Below, piece by piece: positions 23,973 to 32,161 of a stretch of 64,000 nt of DNA. This stretch comes from Streptomyces stelliscabiei. Lineage in GTDB: Bacteria; Actinomycetota; Actinomycetes; Streptomycetales; Streptomycetaceae. The stretch spans positions 6,076,001 through 6,140,000 of the forward strand of contig NZ_JADBGF010000001.1 of NCBI RefSeq assembly GCF_014873495.1, read 5' to 3'. Under the pieces are notes generated by a model, which searched no databases, had not been told where the DNA came from, and saw nothing but the letters and a program-made list of their open reading frames with translations. Numbering within the stretch: the stretch's first letter is position 1; each line of letters starts with the position of its first letter. The translations under genes and the position numbers were made by a program.

Positions 23973-25949
23973 ATGACGTCCTACTGCCCGCACTGCGGAA
24001 CACCCGGCCCCGACGAGGCGCGCTTCTGCATGAAGTGCGGACGGGAACGCCCGCCGGTCCCGGCGGCGGCGCCCGGCGCGGGGACCGGGGCGACTCCGGC
24101 GCCACCGACCGCCCCGCCGACCGCCCCACCGACCGCTCCACCGGCGGTTCCCCCGTCGGCCCCGCCGGGTGCACCCCCCGGCCCGCCGCCGCCCCCGCCC
24201 GAGTACGCTCCCGCCCCCGCACGCCCCTCACCCGTGGGCGCCTTCCTCGGCCGGGCCTTCCGGGGCGACTGGGCAGGTGCGGCCCTGGCCGCCCTGTGGC
24301 CGGTCGGGCTCCTCTTCCTGGCGGCCGTCGCCCTGGCCATCCCGTCGTACGGCCAGAGCGGCCAGGACGAAGGGGACTTCGTGGGCTTCGGCGACCGTCT
24401 CGGCCTCGCCCTCGCCGGCCTCCTCCAGGGCCTCGGCGGCGGCTTCGAGATCTCCGAGTCCGGCGGCGGCGACTACTCCGGCGAGTTCCGGTCCGCCGGG
24501 GGCGCCCTCTCGGTGACCCTGGTCCCGCTCACGGTGACCGCCCTCTTCGTCGGGGCCCTCTTCATCGGCGTACGGCTGCTCCGCACACGCCTGGTGACGC
24601 GGGGCGCGTACGGCGGTGGTGCGTACGGCAGCGCGTACGGCAGCGCGTACGGCGGCACATACGGGGGCGTGCCGGGCGGTACCCACGCCGGCGGCTACGG
24701 CGGTACGTACGCCGGAGTGCCCGCGGCGGTGCCCGGTGGCGGCCGTACCGCCGGGCTCGAAGCGGCCGTGCGGGTCACGCTGCTGGTGACGGTCGCCGTT
24801 CTGCTGCTCGCGCTGTTCGGGGAGCCCGAGATCGCGGTCGTCGAGGTCTCGACAGCGGTCTGGCGCGCGGCCCTCGGCGCCCTGCTGCTCACCGCCGCCG
24901 TCTCGGCCGGTCTGCTGCAACGCGACGACCTGGCCGCCTGGCTGGCCGTCCGCCCCGGCCCCCGGGCCCTGTTCCGGGCGACCGGGACGGCCGTACGGGC
25001 CATGGCGATCGTCCTCGTCCTCTGCTCGCTCGTCGCGTTCGTCGTCCTCGCGGCGAACGACGAGTGGCAGGGCGAATGGGACGAGGAACTCAACCCGCTC
25101 CTGCTCGTCCTGCTCGTCCTGCCCAACCTCGCCGTCCACCTCCTCGGCCTCGGCTGGGGCGCGTCCGTCCAGGGCGAGGCGGGCCGTACGAGTCAGGGGA
25201 GCGACGCGTCGTTCGGTGGTGGCGACTCGTCCGGTGACTACGGGCTCGTCGAGTCCGGCCCGTACGGCGGCGGCTACGAGCGCGAGTCGTTCGGGCTCTC
25301 CGAACTGGGCGACGCCGTCAACTCCTGGGCGGTCGTGGGGGCGTTGACGCTGGGCGCGGTGTGCGCCCTGACCCTCGGGGTGCTGGCGGCCCGCCGCTCC
25401 TCGGGGCGCGGCGAACAACTCCTCGCCGCCGGGGTCTTCTTCGGACTGTTCCTCCTCCTCGCCGGTGTCAGCGGCTTCGGCATGGAGGCGTCCGGCTCCG
25501 CCACGTCCGACTTCAGCAGCGAGTTCTCGGCGGCGGGCCAGGTGGACGTGGGCCTCGACATCCCCGAGGCGCTGCTCTTCGGCCTCCTGTGGATCTTCGG
25601 TGCCGCCTTCCTCGCGCCCTATCTGGTCCAGATGGCCGGGGCGCGCACGGCGGTCATCGCCCCGCCGATCCCCGCCATGCCGAGCGGTGGCCCGGCGTCC
25701 CACGGGGTCCCGCGGCAGCCCTCCGTCCCGCACCAGCCCTCGGTCCCGGCCCCGGCCCCGGCGCCCGCGCCGGCCTCGGCCTCGGCCTCGGCCTCGTACG
25801 AGCCTCCGCTCGTCGAACTCGGCCATCACGTGGCACCCGGGGCCCCGGCCGGGCCCCGCAGCCGGACCCTGGTCTGGATCATCACGATCGTCGCGGCCCT
25901 CGTGATCGGCGGGGGAGGGGCGGCGGCGATCCTGCTCTGGCAGAAGTAG
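23973..25949 (+). CDS. Large zinc-ribbon membrane protein (streptophobe-like)
   Basis: A 658-residue protein. The N-terminal zinc ribbon is YCPHCG and FCMKCG (two CxxC pairs). A Pro/Ala-rich linker follows (repeats of APPT). Then about ten hydrophobic segments occur in blocks from residue 90 to 560, separated by Gly/Ser/Tyr-rich loops, and a final membrane helix at the C terminus (WIITIVAALVIGGGGAAAIL). This layout resembles the Streptomyces-specific hydrophobic 'streptophobe' proteins, an assignment from memory. The function is unknown. GGAG precedes the ATG at 23973; an ATG at 23958 is also in frame. Loop repeats (GAYGSAYG) are encoded at about 24605-24665. Confidence 0.75.
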   Translation: MTSYCPHCGTPGPDEARFCMKCGRERPPVPAAAPGAGTGATPAPPTAPPTAPPTAPPAVPPSAPPGAPPGPPPPPPEYAPAPARPSPVGAFLGRAFRGDWAGAALAALWPVGLLFLAAVALAIPSYGQSGQDEGDFVGFGDRLGLALAGLLQGLGGGFEISESGGGDYSGEFRSAGGALSVTLVPLTVTALFVGALFIGVRLLRTRLVTRGAYGGGAYGSAYGSAYGGTYGGVPGGTHAGGYGGTYAGVPAAVPGGGRTAGLEAAVRVTLLVTVAVLLLALFGEPEIAVVEVSTAVWRAALGALLLTAAVSAGLLQRDDLAAWLAVRPGPRALFRATGTAVRAMAIVLVLCSLVAFVVLAANDEWQGEWDEELNPLLLVLLVLPNLAVHLLGLGWGASVQGEAGRTSQGSDASFGGGDSSGDYGLVESGPYGGGYERESFGLSELGDAVNSWAVVGALTLGAVCALTLGVLAARRSSGRGEQLLAAGVFFGLFLLLAGVSGFGMEASGSATSDFSSEFSAAGQVDVGLDIPEALLFGLLWIFGAAFLAPYLVQMAGARTAVIAPPIPAMPSGGPASHGVPRQPSVPHQPSVPAPAPAPAPASASASASYEPPLVELGHHVAPGAPAGPRSRTLVWIITIVAALVIGGGGAAAILLWQK

Positions 25950-26025
25950 GGAGGGTCCGGAGGGAAGTGGCGGCGACCCGCGCCGACGAGGCGCGGGGCA
26001 GCCCCGGACCCGGGTCCTCGCCGGG

Positions 26026-26349
26026 CTAGCGGAGAACCGGGAACGGATCCCCCGGCTCGTCCAACGCCCTGCGCAACCCCGGCGGCGGTCCACCGTGGCG
26101 CGGTTCCCGCACACCGCCGCCGTCGTCACCCGACTCGAACCACACGGTCACCGCGGCCCCGCGCGGCACCTTCACGCCCGGTGGCGGGTACTGCCGTACG
26201 ACGTGGTCCACGACGGCGAGTCGGAGGTCGGGCCGGTCGGGCGCGACGAGGGTCAGCCCGTCCGCCTCGGCCGTCTCGTGCGCGTCCACGGCCATCAGGC
26301 CGACGAACCGCGGCACGCGCACTTCGGATGACTTGGGTGTTATGCGCAC
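26026..26349 (-). CDS. Small single-PASTA-domain protein
   Basis: A 107-residue protein made of one PASTA domain: VRVPRFVGLMAVDAHETAEA, then LRLAVVDHVVRQYPPPGVKV and PRGAAVTVWFE. There is no signal peptide or membrane helix, so unlike PASTA kinases or penicillin-binding proteins it should be cytoplasmic. The last 30 residues are Pro/Gly/Arg-rich. The GTG at 26349 is preceded by GGGGGTGA. The role is unknown. Confidence 0.75.
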   Translation of the reverse strand: MRITPKSSEVRVPRFVGLMAVDAHETAEADGLTLVAPDRPDLRLAVVDHVVRQYPPPGVKVPRGAAVTVWFESGDDGGGVREPRHGGPPPGLRRALDEPGDPFPVLR

Positions 26350-26486
26350 AGATGTTCACCCCCAGCGGTACCGGCAGAGTAGCCGCCGAGCGAGGCCGAT
26401 TGGAAGCACTGCGTGGCAATCTGCGGCAAATAGCTACTCTGGGTGACGAGTTGGCGAAATCTCGAACAGGCGGAACGAGCGGCCCC

Positions 26487-26993
26487 TCACAGCGCCAGCC
26501 GGTAGCAGTGCCCCTCCTGCCGCGAGACCGGTGTCGTGTACGTCTCCGCCAGCTCCATGCCCAGCCGCCGGGCCACCGCGATGGACCGCTCGTTGCGGGC
26601 GTTGACCATGGCGACGACGCTGCCCACGCCCGCCTCCCGCACCCGTTCCAGGGTCTGTGTGGCGGCGGCGGTCACATACCCCTTGCCCCAGTGGTCCCGG
26701 GCGAGCCGCCAGCCGATCTCGATCTCGCCGGTCGGACCCCACTCCCGGGGCCACGGCTGGGCGCCGGTGAAGCCTATGGCCCGGCCCTCCTCGTCGAGCA
26801 TCGTCCACAGGCAGAACCCGTGTTCGGCGTCGTGGCGGCGCTGGCGCGCGGTGAGCTCCTCGTAGACGGACAGCTCGGCGGACCGGCCGCCGTGGAACTC
26901 CATGACGTCGGGATCGTCGAAGATCCGGTGCCAGGCGAAGGCGTCCTCGTCGGTGGGGACGCGCAGCCGTACGTCGGGCAGAGCTCTGGTCAC
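26487..26993 (-). CDS. GNAT-family N-acetyltransferase (RimJ/RimL type)
   Basis: A 168-residue acetyltransferase close to the RimJ/RimL group: RLRVPTDEDAFAWHRIFDDP at the N terminus, IEIGWRLARDHWGKGYVTAA for acetyl-CoA binding and VNARNERSIAVARRLGM near the end. The substrate could be a ribosomal protein or an antibiotic. The GTG start at 26993 is preceded by a weak AAGGG about 11 bases upstream. It diverges from the geranylgeranyl-reductase-type gene. Confidence 0.85.
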   Translation of the reverse strand: MTRALPDVRLRVPTDEDAFAWHRIFDDPDVMEFHGGRSAELSVYEELTARQRRHDAEHGFCLWTMLDEEGRAIGFTGAQPWPREWGPTGEIEIGWRLARDHWGKGYVTAAATQTLERVREAGVGSVVAMVNARNERSIAVARRLGMELAETYTTPVSRQEGHCYRLAL

Positions 26994-27138
26994 AGGGGCA
27001 GCCCTTCAGCCGATGATCGGTACCGCTGAATAGACTGCCCATGTCCGACGCCTGTCGGCACATGTTTTCTGGCCGTCCGGCCCGCGGACGTCCAGCAGGC
27101 TTTGCTTCGCACCCTCTACTACTTGGGGAGTACCCGTC

Positions 27139-28431
27139 GTGACCGAGCCCCAGCCCCTTACCGAACACACCGCCGATGTGATCGTCGTCGGGGCCGGGCC
27201 AGCCGGTTCCACCACCGCGTACTACCTGGCGAAGGCCGGACTGGACGTGCTGCTCCTGGAGAAGACCAGCTTCCCCAGGGAGAAGGTCTGCGGCGACGGC
27301 CTCACCCCGCGTGCCACCAAGCAGCTGGTGTCGATGGGCATCGACATCTCCGAGGAGGCCGGCTGGCTCCGCAACAAGGGCCTGCGGATCATCGGCGGTG
27401 GCGTCCGTCTCCAGCTGGACTGGCCGGATCTCGCCGCCTACCCGAACTACGGACTCGTCCGCAAGCGCGACGACTTCGACGAGCAGCTCGCCCGCCAGGC
27501 CCAGAAGGCGGGCGCCCGGCTGTACGAGCGCTGCAACGTGGGCGCACCGATCATCGACGACCGCACGGGCCGCATCACCGGCGTGCACGCCAAGCTCGGC
27601 GACGAGAAGCGGGAAGTCACCTTCCACGCCCCGCTGGTGGTGGCGGCCGACGGCAACTCCACCCGTCTGTCCCTCGCGATGGGCCTGCACCGCCGTGAGG
27701 ACCGTCCGATGGGCGTCGCGGTCCGTACGTACTTCACCTCCCCGCGCCACGACGACGACTACCTGGAGTCCTGGCTGGAACTGTGGGACAAGCGCGGGCC
27801 GGGCGAGGACCGCCTCCTGCCCGGTTACGGCTGGATCTTCGGCATGGGCGACGGCACGTCCAACGTCGGTCTGGGTGTGCTCAACACCTCCGCCGCCTTC
27901 AAGGAGCTGGACTGGCGCGACGTCCTGAAGGCCTGGTGCGCCTCCATGCCGGAGGAGTGGGGCTACACCCCCGACAACATGACCGGGCCCATCCGCGGCG
28001 CCGCGCTTCCGATGGCCTTCAACCGCCAGCCCCACTACACCAAGGGCCTGTTGCTGGTCGGCGACGCCGGCGGCATGGTGAACCCGTTCAACGGCGAGGG
28101 CATCGCCTACGCCATGGAGTCCGGGCAGATCGCGGCCGACGTCATCGTCCAGGCCCACGCCCGCACCACCCCCGGGCAGCGCGAACTCGCCCTGCAGCGC
28201 TACCCGCAGGTCCTCAAGGACACCTTCGGCGGCTACTACACGATGGGCCGCGCCTTCGTGAAGCTCATCGGCAACCCGAAGATCATGAAGCTCGCGACAC
28301 AGCGGGGCCTCACCCACCCGCTCCTGATGAAGTTCACCCTGAAGATGCTGGCCAACCTCACCGACCCCACCGGCGGCGACGCGATGGACCGCATCATCAA
28401 CGGCCTGAGCAAGGTGGCCCCGAAGGCGTGA
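27139..28431 (+). CDS. Geranylgeranyl-reductase-family FAD oxidoreductase (probable menaquinone side-chain reductase)
   Basis: A 430-residue flavoprotein. Key parts are the FAD Rossmann motif VVGAGPAGSTTAYYLAKAG (about residues 15-33), FPREKVCGDGLTP (substrate-side Cys) and LLVGDAGGMVNPFNGEGI (second FAD motif). The family reduces prenyl double bonds. Streptomyces menaquinones are partly saturated, and M. tuberculosis MenJ does this with a related enzyme, so a role in menaquinone saturation is likely. Other polyprenyl substrates are possible. A GGGGAG lies before the GTG. It sits about 2 kb upstream of nuoA. Confidence 0.85.
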   Translation: MTEPQPLTEHTADVIVVGAGPAGSTTAYYLAKAGLDVLLLEKTSFPREKVCGDGLTPRATKQLVSMGIDISEEAGWLRNKGLRIIGGGVRLQLDWPDLAAYPNYGLVRKRDDFDEQLARQAQKAGARLYERCNVGAPIIDDRTGRITGVHAKLGDEKREVTFHAPLVVAADGNSTRLSLAMGLHRREDRPMGVAVRTYFTSPRHDDDYLESWLELWDKRGPGEDRLLPGYGWIFGMGDGTSNVGLGVLNTSAAFKELDWRDVLKAWCASMPEEWGYTPDNMTGPIRGAALPMAFNRQPHYTKGLLLVGDAGGMVNPFNGEGIAYAMESGQIAADVIVQAHARTTPGQRELALQRYPQVLKDTFGGYYTMGRAFVKLIGNPKIMKLATQRGLTHPLLMKFTLKMLANLTDPTGGDAMDRIINGLSKVAPKA

Positions 28432-28502
28432 CCGGGGTGTGTGACCCCAGTGCGTGAGCGGGGTGGCCGCCCCGGCCGCCCCGCACCGGCAGTACCTGGC
28501 CC

Positions 28503-28670
28503 CGGCCGCCCGACGTCCGAAGCGGACGTCCGGCCGCCCGACGTCCGAAGCGGACGTCCGGCCGCCCGACGTCCGAAGCGGACGTCCGGCCGCCCGACGT
28601 CCGAAGCGGACGTCCGGCCGCCCGACGTCCGAAGCGGACGTCCGGCCGCCCGACGTCCGAAGCGGACGAT
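28503..28670. repeat. Six contiguous 28-bp palindrome-bearing repeats
   Basis: Five identical and one nearly identical copies (the sixth differs in its last two bases) of a 28-base unit lie head to tail with no gap. Each holds GACGTCCG-AAG-CGGACGTC, a perfect 8-bp inverted repeat with a 3-base loop, and a CGGCCG hexamer palindrome. The array lies 72 bases after the reductase stop codon. Each unit could fold into a hairpin on either strand or be a two-fold protein site. Confidence 0.92.
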
Positions 28671-28834
28671 TCGGGCGCCCCATGCCGTGCGGCGCGCGAG
28701 GTGTACCGACCCCGGACGCGGGAACCCGTCAGAGGAGAGGACGAGGCCCGTCGGCGGCCGGGCCCGCCCGCAACCCCCTGCATGGGGTGACAGCGGCTCT
28801 GTGGGGCCTCTGTGGCCTTTCTGGGGGCAGCCCG

Positions 28835-28867
28835 GAGGGCCGCTTCCCCTCGGGGAGAGCGGCCCTC
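28835..28867. terminator. Hairpin terminator upstream of the NlpC/P60 3' end
   Basis: GAGGGCCGCT and AGCGGCCCTC form a 10-bp perfect stem, with an inner CCCC/GGGG stem in the loop. It lies between two genes whose 3' ends converge (reductase + and NlpC/P60 -). Confidence 0.7.
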
Positions 28868-28906
28868 TCGAAAAAAGCGTCTGGGCGACCGCGCGGAGGC
28901 GAGGCC

Positions 28907-29713
28907 TCAGAGCACGCGCACCGCGCCCGTCGCCGGGTAGCCGGACAGGTCCTGGATGACGACGCCCTTGGAGGGGTTCGCCGCGTCGAGGTACTGGCCG
29001 TTCCCGACGTAGACGCCCACGTGGTACGCGGAGCCCTTGGCGCCCCAGTACAGGATGTCGCCGACCTGAAGGTTGGACAGCGAGACCTCGGTGCCCTGCA
29101 TCGACTGGTCCTGCGAGACCCGGGGGAGGCTCACGCCGACCTGCTTGAAGGCGGCCTGCACCAGCGAGGAGCAGTCCCACGCGTTGGGGCCGGTGGCGCC
29201 CATCACGTAGGCGTCGCCGAGCTGTGCCTTGAGGAAGGCGATGACCGTGCCGACGCTGCCACTGGCGGGCGCCGTCGTCGTCGTGGTGGTGGTCGACGAG
29301 TTGGTCGTCAGGGTGGTCCGCTCGCTGTCACGCGCGGCACGCTCGGCCTCGGCCTTGCGCTCGGCCTCGGCGGCGGCCTTCTTGCGGGCCTCTTCCTTCT
29401 TCGCCTTGACCAGGTCCTTCTCGGCCTGCTTGGCAGCCTGTTCGGCAGCCGTGTCACGCTCGGCCTGCAGCTGGTAGTCGGCCGCCATCGCCTGCGTGGC
29501 GTCCGCGGACTGCGCGGCCTGCGTGGCCAGGTCGGCCGTGAGGGTGGGCAGTTCGAGCGTCTGCGTCACCGGCTCCGCCGCGAAAGCCGACGTGGACGCG
29601 CCGGCCACTGCCACGGTGCTGAGAACGCCACCGGCGACTCCGGCGCGCATCGCGATCGAGGACGCGTTGCGGCGGGGTTTCCGGTGGCTGCGTATGTGAG
29701 CGGTGTGGGACAT
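28907..29713 (-). CDS. Secreted NlpC/P60-family cell-wall endopeptidase
   Basis: A 268-residue exported protein. An N-terminal signal region ends near STSAFAA. Next come a long Ala/Glu/Lys coiled coil (about residues 45-125), a Thr-rich linker and a C-terminal NlpC/P60 domain. Catalytic Cys is in WDCSSLVQ and His in AYHVGVYVG. The family cleaves peptide bonds of the peptidoglycan stem. I chose the ATG at 29713; ATG codons at 29743 and 29770 are also in frame and none has an ideal ribosome binding site. A Crp-like palindrome lies about 240 bases upstream. I see no c-di-AMP riboswitch here. Confidence 0.85.
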   Translation of the reverse strand: MSHTAHIRSHRKPRRNASSIAMRAGVAGGVLSTVAVAGASTSAFAAEPVTQTLELPTLTADLATQAAQSADATQAMAADYQLQAERDTAAEQAAKQAEKDLVKAKKEEARKKAAAEAERKAEAERAARDSERTTLTTNSSTTTTTTTAPASGSVGTVIAFLKAQLGDAYVMGATGPNAWDCSSLVQAAFKQVGVSLPRVSQDQSMQGTEVSLSNLQVGDILYWGAKGSAYHVGVYVGNGQYLDAANPSKGVVIQDLSGYPATGAVRVL

Positions 29714-29951
29714 GGGTACAAGCGGTACCAGCGACTCCTCCATACCTTCAAGAAACGTGTGCTGCGCCACAGTTGTTCAACGGAGGCCCCAAATTCCCTG
29801 TGCGTCACTCTTTATTGACGCCGTAACGGGCATAGCGGACACGGCCCGCCATGCCTGTGATCATGCACTTTCGTGAATACGCCCGAATTGCCCTGCGCTT
29901 ACCATCGATCGCAGCGAGTGGCCAAGGCTGGTTGATTTGATCTCGCTCGGG

Positions 29952-29967
29952 TGTGACACAGGTCACA
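29952..29967. promoter_or_regulatory. Crp-like operator
   Basis: TGTGACACAGGTCACA is a perfect 6-4-6 palindrome. It matches TGTGA-N6-TCACA and the Streptomyces Crp pattern GTG-N6-GNCAC that I recall. It lies about 240 bases upstream of the NlpC/P60 start and about 490 bases upstream of nuoA. Confidence 0.55.
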
Positions 29968-30311
29968 GAGTGGTTGCCCGTCGGCACGGCGTCCCGCGCG
30001 GGAGGGCTCGCTCCCGGCGCTCGTGAACGCGTGCACGCGTCCACATCCGTCGCCGGACTCCCTCCCGGGTGTGAACGCCGCGCACTACCAAGCGACCCCG
30101 TCCAGCACCAATTTGCATGCAGCGGAAATCTCTTGATATGGAGACGCCCCGCGTGACCAGCGGTAACGAACGAAAATGTCACTTCTGGTGATCAGTCTGG
30201 CGCTTCCGGTATGAAGATCGACCTGCGTCCGCCATCATGATCGTTCGTCAGGTGGTGGAGATCACAAACTCGGTGCCGCACCCCGTGTCGCAGATCACAG
30301 ACCGGCAGGCA

Positions 30312-30317
30312 TAGGAT
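30312..30317 (+). promoter_or_regulatory. -10 hexamer of the nuo operon promoter
   Basis: TAGGAT; a start site about 7 bases on would place the Rex-like operator just downstream of transcription initiation. No clear -35 hexamer is seen at 17-18 bases. Confidence 0.35.
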
Positions 30318-30332
30318 GCGGGGCAGTTGGGC

Positions 30333-30350
30333 TTGTGACCTGCTTCACAT
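30333..30350. promoter_or_regulatory. Rex (redox) operator upstream of nuoA
   Basis: TTGTGACCTGCTTCACAT matches the Rex operator consensus TTGTGAA-N4-TTCACAA at 12 of the 14 specified positions (a C for the last A of the left arm, and T for the final A). Rex is the NADH/NAD+ sensor first described in S. coelicolor. The site is 109 bases before the nuoA start. The same bases also fit TGTGA-N6-TCACA, so Crp is an alternative binder. Confidence 0.65.
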
Positions 30351-30458
30351 GTTCGCGATCTTCGTCGGGACGGGCGGAGTTCGTGGGACCGGTGAGCCGG
30401 TGATCAGGACCGACGCAATCCGCCAGCAGTCAGTGCCGACTGAGAGGAGCGAGGAGCG

Positions 30459-30818
30459 GTGAACGCCTATGCGCCCATCCTCGTACTGGGAGCCCTCGGG
30501 GCAGGCTTTGCGATCTTCTCCGTGATCATGGCCTCGCTGATCGGCCCGAAGCGCTACAACCGGGCCAAGCTCGAGGCTTACGAGTGCGGGATCGAGCCCA
30601 CCCCCACGCCGGCCGGCGGAGGGCGTTTCCCCATCAAGTACTACCTGACGGCGATGCTCTTCATCGTCTTCGACATCGAGATCGTCTTCCTCTACCCCTG
30701 GGCCGTCACCTTCGGCGCCCTGGGTGTTTTCGGGCTCGTGGAGATGCTGCTCTTCGTGCTCACCGTCTTCGTCGCCTACGCGTACGTCTGGCGCCGCGGC
30801 GGCCTGGAATGGGACTGA
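30459..30818 (+). CDS. nuoA: NADH:quinone oxidoreductase subunit A
   Basis: A 119-residue membrane subunit of complex I with three helices. The conserved YECGIEPTPTPAGGGRFPIK loop holds the Cys near the quinone site, and FDIEIVFLYPWA carries the conserved acidic residues. It opens the 14-gene nuo operon, which runs without interruption to 46550. The GTG has a strong ribosome binding site (GAGGAGCGAGGAG). Confidence 0.96.
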   Translation: MNAYAPILVLGALGAGFAIFSVIMASLIGPKRYNRAKLEAYECGIEPTPTPAGGGRFPIKYYLTAMLFIVFDIEIVFLYPWAVTFGALGVFGLVEMLLFVLTVFVAYAYVWRRGGLEWD

Positions 30819-30833
30819 GGGGCCTCTAAGACC

Positions 30834-31388
30834 ATGGGACTCGAAGAAAAACTGCCGAGCGGTTTCCTGCTGACCACCGTCGAGCAGGCCGCGGGCTGGG
30901 TACGCAAGGCGTCCGTCTTCCCCGCCACCTTCGGCCTCGCCTGTTGCGCCATCGAGATGATGACCACGGGCGCGGGACGCTACGACCTGGCGCGCTTCGG
31001 AATGGAGGTGTTCCGGGGGTCGCCGCGCCAGGCGGACCTGATGATCGTGGCCGGCCGGGTCAGCCAGAAGATGGCGCCGGTGCTGCGGCAGGTCTACGAC
31101 CAGATGCCCAATCCCAAGTGGGTGATCTCCATGGGGGTCTGCGCGTCGTCGGGCGGCATGTTCAACAACTACGCGATCGTCCAGGGCGTCGACCACATCG
31201 TCCCCGTCGACATCTATCTGCCCGGCTGCCCGCCGCGGCCGGAGATGCTGATGGACGCGATCCTCAAGCTCCACCAGAAGATCCAGACGTCCAAGCTCGG
31301 CGTGAACGCCGAGGAAGCGGCCCGCGAGGCGGAGGAAGCGGCACTCAAGGCGCTCCCCCTCATCGAGATGAAGGGGCTGCTGCGATGA
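30834..31388 (+). CDS. nuoB: NADH:quinone oxidoreductase subunit B
   Basis: A 184-residue subunit that carries cluster N2, the last iron-sulfur cluster before quinone. Ligands lie in FGLACCAIEMM (adjacent Cys), GVCASSGG and LPGCPPRPE. The C-terminal 35 residues form a Glu/Ala-rich helix, longer than in E. coli. It starts 16 bases after the nuoA stop and overlaps nuoC by ATGA. Confidence 0.96.
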   Translation: MGLEEKLPSGFLLTTVEQAAGWVRKASVFPATFGLACCAIEMMTTGAGRYDLARFGMEVFRGSPRQADLMIVAGRVSQKMAPVLRQVYDQMPNPKWVISMGVCASSGGMFNNYAIVQGVDHIVPVDIYLPGCPPRPEMLMDAILKLHQKIQTSKLGVNAEEAAREAEEAALKALPLIEMKGLLR

Positions 31389-32161
31389 GCGACGCGAACG
31401 GCAGGAACAGTGCCGGCGGACCGGATGCGGGCGGCTCGAACGGGGTGAACCCCGACAAGGACCTCGCCGCCTCCAACCTCCCCGGCCAGCGCGGCGACGG
31501 CGGTGAGGAGATCCGCGTCCAGCGCGGCATGTTCGGCGCCAGCAATGGCGGCGACACCTCCGGCTACGGCGGCCTGGTCCGCTCCGTCCGCCTCCCCGGC
31601 GCCGCCGGCCGCCCCTACGGCGGCTGGTTCGACGAGGTCGCCGACGAGCTGGAGGGCGCCCTGGAGGAACAGGGTCTGGTACCGGAGAACGTGATCGACA
31701 AGACGGTCGTCGACCGCGGCGAGATCACCTTCCACATCGAGCGCGAGCACCTGCCGCGCGTCGCCCGGACCCTGCGCGACGACCCGGCCCTGCGCTTCGA
31801 GCTGTGCACCGGCGTCTGTGGCGTCCACTACCCCGGCGACAAGGGCCGCGAGCTGCACGCCGTCTACCACCTGCGCTCGATCACCCACAACCGGCTGATC
31901 CGCCTGGAGGTCTCGGCCCCCGACGCCGACCCGCACATCCCGTCGCTCGTCCCGGTCTACCCGACCAACGACTGGCACGAGCGCGAGGCGTACGACTTCT
32001 TCGGCATCGTCTTCGACGGCCACCCCGCACTGACGCGGATCATGATGCCGGACGACTGGCAGGGCTTCCCGCAGCGCAAGGACTATCCCCTCGGCGGCAT
32101 CCCCGTCGAGTACAAGGGCGCCCAGATCCCGGCTCCGGACCAGCGGAGGTCGTACTCATGA
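31385..32161 (+). CDS. nuoC: NADH:quinone oxidoreductase subunit C
   Basis: A 258-residue peripheral-arm subunit. The 30-kDa signature WHEREAYDFFGIVFDGHPAL is near residues 198-217. Separate from nuoD, not fused as in E. coli. The first 60 residues (Gly/Asn/Asp-rich) are an extension beyond the core fold. The start overlaps the nuoB stop and the stop overlaps the nuoD start, both by ATGA. Confidence 0.94.
   Translation: MSDANGRNSAGGPDAGGSNGVNPDKDLAASNLPGQRGDGGEEIRVQRGMFGASNGGDTSGYGGLVRSVRLPGAAGRPYGGWFDEVADELEGALEEQGLVPENVIDKTVVDRGEITFHIEREHLPRVARTLRDDPALRFELCTGVCGVHYPGDKGRELHAVYHLRSITHNRLIRLEVSAPDADPHIPSLVPVYPTNDWHEREAYDFFGIVFDGHPALTRIMMPDDWQGFPQRKDYPLGGIPVEYKGAQIPAPDQRRSYS

Larger units (their letters stand above)
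29714..30458. other. Long regulatory gap between the NlpC/P60 gene and nuoA
   Basis: About 745 bases with no supportable gene. It is less G+C-rich than the coding DNA and contains a Crp-like palindrome (29952-29967), a -10 candidate (30312-30317) and a Rex-like operator (30333-30350). Confidence 0.7.

Noticed and set aside
28503..28670. CRISPR array
   Set aside because: The 28-bp repeats are contiguous and the intervening bases are identical in each unit. There are no unique spacers and no cas genes.
29714..30332. c-di-AMP riboswitch upstream of the NlpC/P60 gene
   Set aside because: None of the conserved blocks (GGGGGACCC, GGGGTGAA, CCGACAGCT) is seen on the minus strand here.
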